Positions 8,401 through 15,095 of a stretch of 43,715 nt of DNA are shown in pieces; within the stretch, counting starts at the first letter, position 1, and each line of letters opens with the position of its first letter. Location: contig PSRJ01000290.1 in the NCBI GenBank assembly GCA_003175985.1, positions 1 to 43,715 on the forward strand, read 5' to 3'. The stretch comes from Terriglobia bacterium (lineage in GTDB: Bacteria; Acidobacteriota; Terriglobia; Bryobacterales; Bryobacteraceae). The notes under the pieces are model-generated. The model saw only the letters and a list, made by a program, of their open reading frames with translations. It searched no databases and was not told where the DNA came from. The translations under genes and the position numbers were made by a program.

Positions 8401-9738
8401 ATGTTCCTGACCAGGAAACATATTGCGCGCCGCACGGTTCTGAAGGCTGCCGGGGTGAAGCTGGCGCTGCCTTTTCTGGATGCCATGGTGCCCGCCGCCA
8501 CGGCGCTGGCCCAGACTGCCGCTGTGCCCCGGATGCGGGCAGCGTTCTTCTACATTCCGCACGGCGCCATCATGTACAACACGTCCCATGGAGCGGCCAT
8601 CGATAAATGGACGCCGAGCGGTTCCGGCGCCGATTTTAAGCTCAGCCCGATTCTCGCCTCGCTCGAACCGTACAAGAAATACGTTACGTCTTTCGGAAAC
8701 CTGGAAAACGCCGCCACCGCGGGATCGGTGCACACCTTCACTCCCGCAACGTGGCTCAGCGCCACGCGTCCAGATACGGGCGGCCCCAAAGCGCACATGG
8801 CCACGACCCTCGATCAGGTGATCGCCAAGATCATCAGCCAGGACACTCCGCTGCCCTCGCTCGAGGTCGCCTCCGAAACCACCGTTCAGGTAGCGGCGGG
8901 CGGCGGGGGCAACTACACGACATTATCGTTCCGCGACGCGGAATCGCCGCTGCCCATGGAGTACAACCCGCGGAAAGTCTTTTTGCAGCTCTTCGGTGAA
9001 GGCGACACGCCGCAGGAACGCGCAGCCATCAGCCATCAGACCAGCAGCCTGCTCGACCTGATCCTGGACCGCACCAGGAAGCTCCAGGGTGACCTTGGCT
9101 CCGGCGACCGCGCGGTTCTCGATGGCTACCTCGATAGCGTCCGCGAGATCGAGCGGCGCACGCAGATGGCATCGGCCAAAGGCCAGTCGGGCATCAAGAT
9201 TCCCGATGCTCCGGCGGGGGAACTGGACAAGTTCGAAGACCAGGTGAAGTTGATGTTCGATCTGATCGCCCTCGCGTTTCAGGCCGATCTCACGCGGGTG
9301 ACCTCTTACATCATGGTGTCCGAAGGCACCAACCGGACCTACAACCACATCGGGGTGCCGGATTCGTTCCACCCCGTATCGCACCACGCCAACGATCTGG
9401 AACGAATCAATAAGCTGGTCAAGATTCAGACCTGGCATCTCGAGAAGTTCTCTGAATTTGTAAAGAAGATGGCGGAAACCCCGGACGGGCAGGGCAGTTT
9501 GCTCGACCATTCGATCTTCATGTACGGATCGAACATGAGCAATAGCGACCTGCACAACAATTATCCCGAGCCCAACATTTTAGTTGGCGGCGGCGCCGGA
9601 AAGATGAAACTCGGGGGCCAGCACCTGGTGCTGCCCGAGCGCACGCCAATCGCGAATCTCCACCTGACGCTGCTCCAAAAGGTAGGCGTCGAGCGTGACA
9701 AGTTCGGCGACAGCACCGGTACGATCGCGGGAGTGTAG
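8401..9738 (+). CDS. DUF1552 domain-containing exported protein
   Basis: A 445-residue protein with a Tat-like leader (RRTVLKAAG followed by a hydrophobic stretch ending ATALAQ), implying export in folded form. The body shows DUF1552 features such as RMRAAFFYIPHGAIMYN near the N-terminus and the His-rich DSFHPVSHHAND region towards the end. Family members are uncharacterised and almost always sit next to DUF1592/DUF1588 proteins, as here. ATG 8401 is supported by AGGAG at 8391-8395, and the gap after the DUF1592 stop is only ten bases, indicating co-transcription and probably joint function in the periplasm. Resemblance to DUF1501/sulfatase-like folds has been suggested for such proteins, but I cannot verify it from sequence. 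Confidence 0.88.
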   Translation: MFLTRKHIARRTVLKAAGVKLALPFLDAMVPAATALAQTAAVPRMRAAFFYIPHGAIMYNTSHGAAIDKWTPSGSGADFKLSPILASLEPYKKYVTSFGNLENAATAGSVHTFTPATWLSATRPDTGGPKAHMATTLDQVIAKIISQDTPLPSLEVASETTVQVAAGGGGNYTTLSFRDAESPLPMEYNPRKVFLQLFGEGDTPQERAAISHQTSSLLDLILDRTRKLQGDLGSGDRAVLDGYLDSVREIERRTQMASAKGQSGIKIPDAPAGELDKFEDQVKLMFDLIALAFQADLTRVTSYIMVSEGTNRTYNHIGVPDSFHPVSHHANDLERINKLVKIQTWHLEKFSEFVKKMAETPDGQGSLLDHSIFMYGSNMSNSDLHNNYPEPNILVGGGAGKMKLGGQHLVLPERTPIANLHLTLLQKVGVERDKFGDSTGTIAGV

Positions 9739-9749
9739 TCACGTAGTTA

Positions 9750-9776
9750 GGTAATGTCCACATTTCAGACACTACC
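9750..9776 (+). terminator. candidate hairpin after the DUF1592-DUF1552 operon
   Basis: GGTAATGTC and GACACTACC pair at eight of nine positions around a nine-base loop, starting twelve bases after the DUF1552 stop. No T-run follows, so intrinsic termination is doubtful. The octamer CGTAGTTA flanks the hairpin as a direct repeat (9742-9749 and 9776-9783). Confidence 0.35.
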
Positions 9777-9780
9777 GTAG

Positions 9781-9810
9781 TTACGGAGCCCACAGCAGGC
9801 ATGGTAAATT
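9781..9810 (+). promoter_or_regulatory. candidate promoter of the DUF433/DUF5615 pair
   Basis: TTACGG (9781-9786), 18 bases, TAAATT (9805-9810). The -10 ends six bases before GTG 9817, and no Shine-Dalgarno is present, so a leaderless mRNA is plausible. The -35 is weak. Confidence 0.35.
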
Positions 9811-9816
9811 CAGACT

Positions 9817-10044
9817 GTGAAGTTCCCCGATCGCATTGAAGCCAAGGCCAGCGTCATGATGGGGAAACCTTGCGTGAAGGGTACCCGCATTCCGGTTTAC
9901 CTGCTGCTCGAGAAAATAGCGGCGGGAGAGACCTTCGAGAAACTGCTGGGTGCCTATCCCCAACTCACTGCCGACGATCTCCGTGCCTGCCTGGAGTATG
10001 CGGCGGCATTGGCAGCTGACGAAATCGTCCTTTCCGAGGCGTGA
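9817..10044 (+). CDS. DUF433 antitoxin-like protein
   Basis: A 75-residue protein almost entirely made of the DUF433 helix-turn-helix-like domain: ASVMMGKPCVKGTRIPVYLL, then EKLLGAYPQLTADDLRACLEYAA. In this family the protein is the presumed DNA-binding antitoxin for a PIN-like DUF5615 toxin, and it should autoregulate the operon. The GTG start at 9817 is the only start giving the full domain; it has a -10-like TAAATT six bases upstream and no Shine-Dalgarno. The stop overlaps the next start by four bases (GTGA), so translation is coupled to the toxin-like gene. The pair sits alone between the DUF1552 gene and a metallo-beta-lactamase-fold gene, a typical placement for a mobile small module, although codon use does not look foreign. 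Confidence 0.88.
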   Translation: MKFPDRIEAKASVMMGKPCVKGTRIPVYLLLEKIAAGETFEKLLGAYPQLTADDLRACLEYAAALAADEIVLSEA

Positions 10045-10394
10045 AATTCCTGCTGGACGAGAACCTGTCGGAACTCCACGCGAAGACGCTCCGCAGCATG
10101 GGCCACGATGTGGTCTCGGTCGTCGAACTCGGTCTCTCGGGAGCTGACGACCTGGACGTGCGGGATGCGGCCATCGAACAAGCACGCATCCTTGTAACCC
10201 TCGATGCAGATTTTGCGAATATTCTCAGATATCCGCCGGCCAACACTCCAGGTGTCGTGCGGCTCAGGCTCCACCCGGCGGTTGAGGAAGCAATCGATAC
10301 GATGCTGCGGTACGCGATTCCGCGCCTCGCCGGGATTAACCTAAGCGGAAAACTTGCAGTTGTGGACGAGCGCAAGATCCGCATACGCGGTTGA
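10041..10394 (+). CDS. DUF5615 PIN-like toxin candidate
   Basis: A 117-residue protein of the DUF5615 (PIN-like, Mut7-C-related) family, the usual partner of DUF433. The N-terminal MKFLLDENL supplies the acidic pair Asp6/Glu7. A second acidic group lies in TLDADF (Asp55, Asp57), and these acidic residues are the likely metal ligands of an RNase-like active site. The GTG start overlaps the DUF433 stop by four bases. All acidic motif positions look intact, so the pair appears functional and not decayed. A toxin role is inferred from the family; actual RNase activity has been little tested for DUF5615 proteins. Confidence 0.87.
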   Translation: MKFLLDENLSELHAKTLRSMGHDVVSVVELGLSGADDLDVRDAAIEQARILVTLDADFANILRYPPANTPGVVRLRLHPAVEEAIDTMLRYAIPRLAGINLSGKLAVVDERKIRIRG

Positions 10395-10409
10395 GAGCCC
10401 AATGCCTGC

Positions 10410-10439
10410 TTGCCCCGTTTCGGCCCGCTCCGATAGAAT
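10410..10439 (+). promoter_or_regulatory. promoter of the metallo-beta-lactamase/ankyrin operon
   Basis: TTGCCC (10410-10415), an 18-base spacer, and TAGAAT (10434-10439). It lies 16 bases after the DUF5615 stop and gives a short 5' leader before GTG 10467, which has GAGG five bases upstream. Confidence 0.5.
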
Positions 10440-10466
10440 CGGTAATCGGGTTGGCATGAGGTATTG

Positions 10467-11390
10467 GTGGATTGGGTAGCGTACAGATTTGAACGAAGAA
10501 AGATCTTGAAGGGCGTCGCCGCTGGGCTGCTCACCATGTGGGCCTCCCGCCGGGTTCTGGGGCAACAGGGTCGCCTGACAGACGGGCTTGCAGTGGTGGA
10601 CGGGGGCGGCGCCAACGTGCTGGCGCTTTCTGCCGGTGACGGACTCGTGCTGGTGGACAGTGGCGCTCCGATGTCCGCCCAACAGTTGCTGGCCGCATTT
10701 AGGAATTTGGGTGGTCGCTCGACGGTCAAAACCATCTTCAATACCCACTATCACACCGATCAGACGGGCAACAATGAGATCTTCGCATCGCAGGGCGCGA
10801 AGATCATCGCGCACGAGCGTACGCGCCAATGGATGTCCGCGGATTATTGGGTTCCGGCCGAGGAACGCTATGAGAAAGCCCGTCCCAAATCAGCCCGCCC
10901 CACCGAGACCTTTCTCACCGCCGGTTCCTTTAAAGCCGGTAACGAACAGATCGACTATGGCCACCTGCCCCTGGCCCACACCAGCGGCGACATTTACGTC
11001 CTCTTCAAAAATTCGAATGTTCTTGCGGTCGGCGACGTTGTCTCGCCCCTGCGCGATCCGGCGCTCGATTACTTTACCGGCGCCTGGATCGGAGGCCGCG
11101 TGGACGCGATGGATCTCCTGCTCAAGGTGGCCAACGATCAGACCCGCATCGTCCCCGCGTATGGTCCCGTTATGACTCGTGCCGGGTTGAAAGCGGAGCG
11201 CGACCTGATGGAAGAGGTGCGGGCTCGCCTGTTCAAACAGGTTCGGGAAGGCGAAGGTCCGAAAGAGATGCTGGAAGGCGGCGTTCTGAAGGGTCTGGCG
11301 CGAACGTGGAAAGACCCGTACAAGTTCCTGTACGACGCAGCTAAGGGCCTCTGGGCTCACCACGATAAGCTCGACCCCAATGTGGTTTAA
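10467..11390 (+). CDS. Tat-exported metallo-beta-lactamase-fold protein with altered metal site
   Basis: A 307-residue protein with a twin-arginine leader (RRKILKGVAAG) and the MBL fold. The metal motif reads THYHTDQTG, so His94, His96 and Asp98 are kept but the usual His after Asp is Gln99. A further His171 sits in PLAHTSGD. The late GHG motif is AYG (Tyr232 region, VPAYGP) and therefore lacks its His. Site-1 ligands look intact while site 2 looks depleted, so the enzyme may bind one metal. GTG 10467 is preferred to TTG 10464 because GAGG is five bases upstream of it. It is followed after twelve bases by the ankyrin gene, suggesting an operon of exported proteins. The substrate is unknown; the MBL fold alone does not imply beta-lactam hydrolysis. 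Confidence 0.82.
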   Translation: MDWVAYRFERRKILKGVAAGLLTMWASRRVLGQQGRLTDGLAVVDGGGANVLALSAGDGLVLVDSGAPMSAQQLLAAFRNLGGRSTVKTIFNTHYHTDQTGNNEIFASQGAKIIAHERTRQWMSADYWVPAEERYEKARPKSARPTETFLTAGSFKAGNEQIDYGHLPLAHTSGDIYVLFKNSNVLAVGDVVSPLRDPALDYFTGAWIGGRVDAMDLLLKVANDQTRIVPAYGPVMTRAGLKAERDLMEEVRARLFKQVREGEGPKEMLEGGVLKGLARTWKDPYKFLYDAAKGLWAHHDKLDPNVV

Positions 11391-11402
11391 CAGCGAGGGA
11401 CG

Positions 11403-12953
11403 ATGAAACGTTTAACTTCTGCCGTGTTCTGCTTCATCGCTGCCGGTTTGCCGCTGCTGGCGCAGACCCAGAGGGTTACCCTCGCCAAGCTCATTGAACT
11501 GGGAGATCGCAAGGCAGCGCTGGACAGAATTCGTGCCGGGGCCGATGTGGACGAAGCCCAGCCCGATGGCACCCGCCCCATTCACTGGGCCGTCTACAAG
11601 TTGGATTATGAGCTCCTCGACGCGCTGATCGCAAAGAAAGCGAAAGTGGAAGTCGCTAATGAGTTCGGATCCACGCCGCTCGCCGAAGCCGCCAAGCTGG
11701 CTGACTTCCGCATGGTGAAAACGCTGTTGGCTGCCGGTGCGCGGCCCGACACTCCCAATCAGGACGGCCAGACGGCTTTAATGCTGGCGATCAAGACGGG
11801 GGAACTGCCTGTCGTCGATGCGTTGATCAAGGCCGGGGCCAACGTCAACGCAATGGAAACGTTCCGTAAGCAGACGCCGTTGATGTGGGCCGCCACTGCG
11901 CCCAAAAACGCGGGCGAGATGGTAAAGCTCCTTCTATCCAAAGACGCCGATGTCAGGCCGCGAGCGCTTTACAACGATTGGGAGAGCCAAATTACCAACG
12001 AACCGCGCGCCCAGTATCGTCCCGTCGGCGGGCTCACCGCATTGCTATATGCGGCGCGCGACGGCTGCTATGACTGCGTCGATGCGCTGATCGGCAACGG
12101 AGCCAACGTGGATCTGCCGACCCCCGAAGGCGTCACTCCGTTGATGCTCGCCCTCGATAACGACCACAACGACGTTGCCAAACTCCTGCTCGACCGCGGA
12201 GCAAATCCTCAATTGTGGGATTGGTGGGGACGCACCGCCCTGTATATCGCCGTCGATAGAAAAGCCGCGACACTTGTCCCCGCGGGTGGTGGACAGGGCA
12301 GAGGCCGCGGCGGCAGGGCGCCGCGCGCCGCGGGCCCCCAGGCAGTTTCGAACATCGAGATCATTGACGCGCTGCTGGCTGCCGGCGTCGATCTCAATCC
12401 ACAGCTCAATATGCACCGCCCGAGCCGGGGCGGCAACAGCGGTCGCTTCGTCGAGGAGTTTCTGAATACCGGATGCACGCCCTTGATGCGCGCGACCATC
12501 GCCGGCGATGTCGAAGTGGTGCGAGCCTTATTGGCGAAGGGCGCCGCTCCCGATATCGTCGCGATGGGTCTGACACCCTTTCTCGTTGCGGCGGGTGTAG
12601 GCATGGGAGGGCTCGGCACGGGCCTTGCCGCATCGACGAGCGCTGGTGGCCCGCCGAATCCGCCGATCATGGACCTGCTCCTCGAACACGGCGCCGATAT
12701 CAATGCGCGAGTCACGGGCACCCAAACCTACTCCATGCGCATTTCGCGTGCGCCCTCGGGTACGGAAGGAATGGCGGCCCTGCACGTAGCGGCTCAGTCG
12801 GGCAAGACCGATGTCGTGCGTTACCTGCTCGGAAAAGGGGCCAATCCCGCGATTCTCGATAGCAGCGGCCACAAGCCGATCGAACTGGTAGGCGCCAAAC
12901 CGTCCGCGGGCGAAATTCGCGACCTTTTGCAGCACGCAGCTTCCAAGGAATAA
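11403..12953 (+). CDS. exported ankyrin-repeat protein
   Basis: A 516-residue protein with a Sec signal peptide (MKRLTSAVFCFIAAGLPLLAQ) and about eight to nine ankyrin repeats, e.g. DGTRPIHWAVYKLDYELLDA, DGQTALMLAIKTGELPVVDA and MAALHVAAQSGKTDVVRYL. Ankyrin repeats mediate protein-protein binding, here presumably in the periplasm. A low-complexity Gly/Arg-rich loop (about residues 294-315, GGGQGRGRGGRAPRAAGP) interrupts the repeats. ATG 11403 is preceded by GAGGGACG. The gene lies twelve bases after the first MBL gene and 36 bases before the second, and both of those are also exported, so a shared periplasmic complex is possible but unproven. No catalytic domain is visible. Confidence 0.87.
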   Translation: MKRLTSAVFCFIAAGLPLLAQTQRVTLAKLIELGDRKAALDRIRAGADVDEAQPDGTRPIHWAVYKLDYELLDALIAKKAKVEVANEFGSTPLAEAAKLADFRMVKTLLAAGARPDTPNQDGQTALMLAIKTGELPVVDALIKAGANVNAMETFRKQTPLMWAATAPKNAGEMVKLLLSKDADVRPRALYNDWESQITNEPRAQYRPVGGLTALLYAARDGCYDCVDALIGNGANVDLPTPEGVTPLMLALDNDHNDVAKLLLDRGANPQLWDWWGRTALYIAVDRKAATLVPAGGGQGRGRGGRAPRAAGPQAVSNIEIIDALLAAGVDLNPQLNMHRPSRGGNSGRFVEEFLNTGCTPLMRATIAGDVEVVRALLAKGAAPDIVAMGLTPFLVAAGVGMGGLGTGLAASTSAGGPPNPPIMDLLLEHGADINARVTGTQTYSMRISRAPSGTEGMAALHVAAQSGKTDVVRYLLGKGANPAILDSSGHKPIELVGAKPSAGEIRDLLQHAASKE

Positions 12954-12989
12954 AATACTCAGAAAAGGTGTTCTAAGGAGAAATCCGCG

Positions 12990-14456
12990 TTGAAAAAATT
13001 TGCTGTAATCACAATCTGCCTCGCGTTCCTTTGCGGCAGCGCCGTGGCGCAAGATGCTAAGACCGTGATCGCCAATGCGCAAAAGGCGTTGGGCGATTTG
13101 AATTCCATTACGTATTCCGGTTCGGCGAAAGACGTGGCGTTCCAGCAGTGCGGAGCCAACTCCGCCGACATGATGTGCCGGGGGACGCACGATCCCATGC
13201 GGCCGATCAACAGCTACGTCCGCGTGATTGACCTCAGCGCGCCCGCGTCGCGTGCCACTGGGACCACCAACAACATTGGGCCGGGCGGCTCAACGACCCT
13301 CACACCCGGGACCTTCTTCCAGCAGGTCACGCCCCAACAGGCGGATGTCTCCCAACCCTGGGCCAACTCCCTGGAGTTCTACATCACGCCCTGGGGTTTC
13401 CTGAAAGGCGCCGCTGCCAATAACGCGACGGTGAGCCGCCGCAAGGCCGGCGGCAAGAACTACACCGTCCTCACCTGGAGCCCGGCGGTCAAAGCGCCTT
13501 CCGGCAAGAACTATGTCGTCAATGGCTATGTGGATGAAAAGAACATGGTCGATCGCGTGGAAACGTGGCTCGGGGAAAACATCATGGGCGACATGCATAT
13601 CCTCGCGACGTACACCGGATGGAAGGACTTCGGCGGCGTCATGGCTCCGTCGAAAATCGTGCAGACTCGCGGCGGCTGGCCCTTCTTTGAAGTGGATGTC
13701 ACGTCGGCGAAGGCAAATCCGCCCGATGCCGCGACACTGGCGCCTGCCCCAGCCGGAGGCCGTGGTGGCGCGGGTGGCGGAGCGCCGCCGGCCCCGGCTC
13801 CTCTGACGGTCACAACCGAAAAGCTCGGCGACGGCCTGTACCGGCTTACTACCGGCGCCGGCAGCTACGATTCCATCCTTGTCGAATTCAAAGACTACAT
13901 CATGATGCTCGAAGCCGGACAATCCGAGCAGCGAGCTCTCGCTTATGTCGCCGAAACGAAGAAGCTCTTCCCCAACAAGCCCATCCGGTACGTCATGAAC
14001 ACGCATCCTCACTCCGATCACACCGGAGGGCTGCCTGTGCTGGTGGCCGAAGGCGCGACGATCGTCACGCAGAAGAACAATGAGGAGTTCCTCAGCAAAG
14101 CGCTCAACACTCCCCGAACGCTGCTGAACGACACTCTGGCAAAAAATCCCAAGAAGGCGAAGATCGAAGCCGTAGCGGAAAAGAAGGTCTTCTCCGATGG
14201 AACGCGGACCGTCGAGTTGTATCACGTTTCTCCGGTTCCGCACTCCAACGGGTTAATGATCGCGTACATTCCCAAGGAGAAGGTCCTATTCCAGGGCGAC
14301 TTCACGGTGACTCCCGGGCAACCGGCAAACGATCATGTGAAAGCTCTCTTCCCCATCCTGGAAAAGCTCAATCTGGACTTTGACCGCTATATCAACGTGC
14401 ACGCCTCCGCCGCTCCCCAGACCAAGGCCGACGTCTGGAAAGCAATGGGAAAATAG
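12990..14456 (+). CDS. exported metallo-beta-lactamase-fold hydrolase with N-terminal extra domain
   Basis: A 488-residue exported protein (signal MKKFAVITICLAFLCGSAVAQ). The first 240 residues form a beta-rich domain (NYVVNGYVDEKNMVDRVETW, then FGGVMAPSKIVQTRGGWPFF) that reads like a lipoprotein-carrier or outer-membrane-sorting fold; this is an impression only. A Gly/Ala/Pro-rich linker (about 250-272) leads to the MBL domain with a complete NTHPHSDHTGG motif (His339, His341, Asp343, His344), then FQGDF and a final NVHAS. The start is TTG 12990, with AAGGAG nine bases upstream. It is probably the last gene of the MBL-ankyrin-MBL operon. In contrast to the first MBL gene the metal ligands look canonical. 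The substrate is not predictable. Confidence 0.83.
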   Translation: MKKFAVITICLAFLCGSAVAQDAKTVIANAQKALGDLNSITYSGSAKDVAFQQCGANSADMMCRGTHDPMRPINSYVRVIDLSAPASRATGTTNNIGPGGSTTLTPGTFFQQVTPQQADVSQPWANSLEFYITPWGFLKGAAANNATVSRRKAGGKNYTVLTWSPAVKAPSGKNYVVNGYVDEKNMVDRVETWLGENIMGDMHILATYTGWKDFGGVMAPSKIVQTRGGWPFFEVDVTSAKANPPDAATLAPAPAGGRGGAGGGAPPAPAPLTVTTEKLGDGLYRLTTGAGSYDSILVEFKDYIMMLEAGQSEQRALAYVAETKKLFPNKPIRYVMNTHPHSDHTGGLPVLVAEGATIVTQKNNEEFLSKALNTPRTLLNDTLAKNPKKAKIEAVAEKKVFSDGTRTVELYHVSPVPHSNGLMIAYIPKEKVLFQGDFTVTPGQPANDHVKALFPILEKLNLDFDRYINVHASAAPQTKADVWKAMGK

Positions 14457-14504
14457 ACGCAGTTGCCCGGGTCCAGCCGCCTGGAAAGCCGGCCGCAGCC
14501 ACGA

Positions 14505-15017
14505 CTAAAACTGATACTCGGCCGGCGTGATTCCCTTAGCCCGAAGATACATCTCCGCCGAAGCGCGGTGGTGCGTCGTATGGTCCATCAGTTCGAGGAG
14601 CAGGTCGAGCCCGCTCGCCATTCCGTCTTGGGTCTTGTAGCTTTTGGCGATCTGATCGTTCGTGATCTTTGACACGCGATCGATCGCGCTGTCAAACGAC
14701 TGCCGCACGAACGCGATGACGTCTGCCTTCTTCATCGACGCGGGCTTTGCAAAATTCGGATTCCCGCCGGAGAACGGCGACAGAAATTCATCGAATGCTT
14801 GAGCCAGATGGGTCATTTGCTGGCCGAAGCTCATCTGGGGCGAAGTCAGCTTGAAATCGTACGTCGCTTCGGGCATCTGGTCGGCCACCTTGAGGGTGAA
14901 ATCGCGCGATGTTTTCAAGTGCTTCAACACTGCTGCCTTCACGTCCATCTGCGCAAACGCGGGCGCGGCCGCGGCCAGCAGAAGGGCCATCGGAAAATAG
15001 GAGCGTCTCAAGAGCAT
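14505..15017 (-). CDS. exported DinB-fold protein
   Basis: A 170-residue protein of the DinB/YfiT four-helix metal-binding family. The three metal-binding histidines are visible: His70 in MTHLAQAFDEFL, and His146 and His150 in MDHTTHHRASAEM. Unusually it starts with a signal peptide (MALLLAAAAPAFAQ after MLLRRSYFP), so it should act outside the cytoplasm, where the bacillithiol/mycothiol S-transferase role of some DinB relatives seems less likely. ATG 15017 has no Shine-Dalgarno, but a -10-like TAGAAT ends six bases upstream, pointing to a leaderless transcript. It is divergent from the quinoprotein gene at 15096 and convergent with the MBL gene, with 48 bases between the stops. Confidence 0.83.
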   Translation of the reverse strand: MLLRRSYFPMALLLAAAAPAFAQMDVKAAVLKHLKTSRDFTLKVADQMPEATYDFKLTSPQMSFGQQMTHLAQAFDEFLSPFSGGNPNFAKPASMKKADVIAFVRQSFDSAIDRVSKITNDQIAKSYKTQDGMASGLDLLLELMDHTTHHRASAEMYLRAKGITPAEYQF

Positions 15018-15023
15018 ATGTCA

Positions 15024-15029
15024 ATTCTA
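15024..15029 (-). promoter_or_regulatory. -10 box TAGAAT of the DinB-like gene
   Basis: On the minus strand TAGAAT is followed by six bases and then ATG 15017, with no Shine-Dalgarno. I find no good -35 at 16-18 bases. Confidence 0.35.
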
Positions 15030-15030
15030 T

Positions 15031-15072
15031 GCCAGCTTCCCGGTTGCTGGCCCTGCGTGCCGCGTGTTAATT
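15031..15072 (+). promoter_or_regulatory. divergent promoter region with inverted repeat, second quinoprotein
   Basis: TTGCTG (15044-15049), 17 bases, and TTAATT (15067-15072) form a plausible promoter for ATG 15096, whose Shine-Dalgarno-like AAAGGCGAG is at 15082-15090. A perfect six-base inverted repeat GCCAGC/GCTGGC (15031-15036 and 15046-15051, nine-base loop) overlaps the -35 and could be an operator shared with the divergent gene. Confidence 0.35.
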
Positions 15073-15095
15073 TCGTTCCACAAAGGCGAGACATC

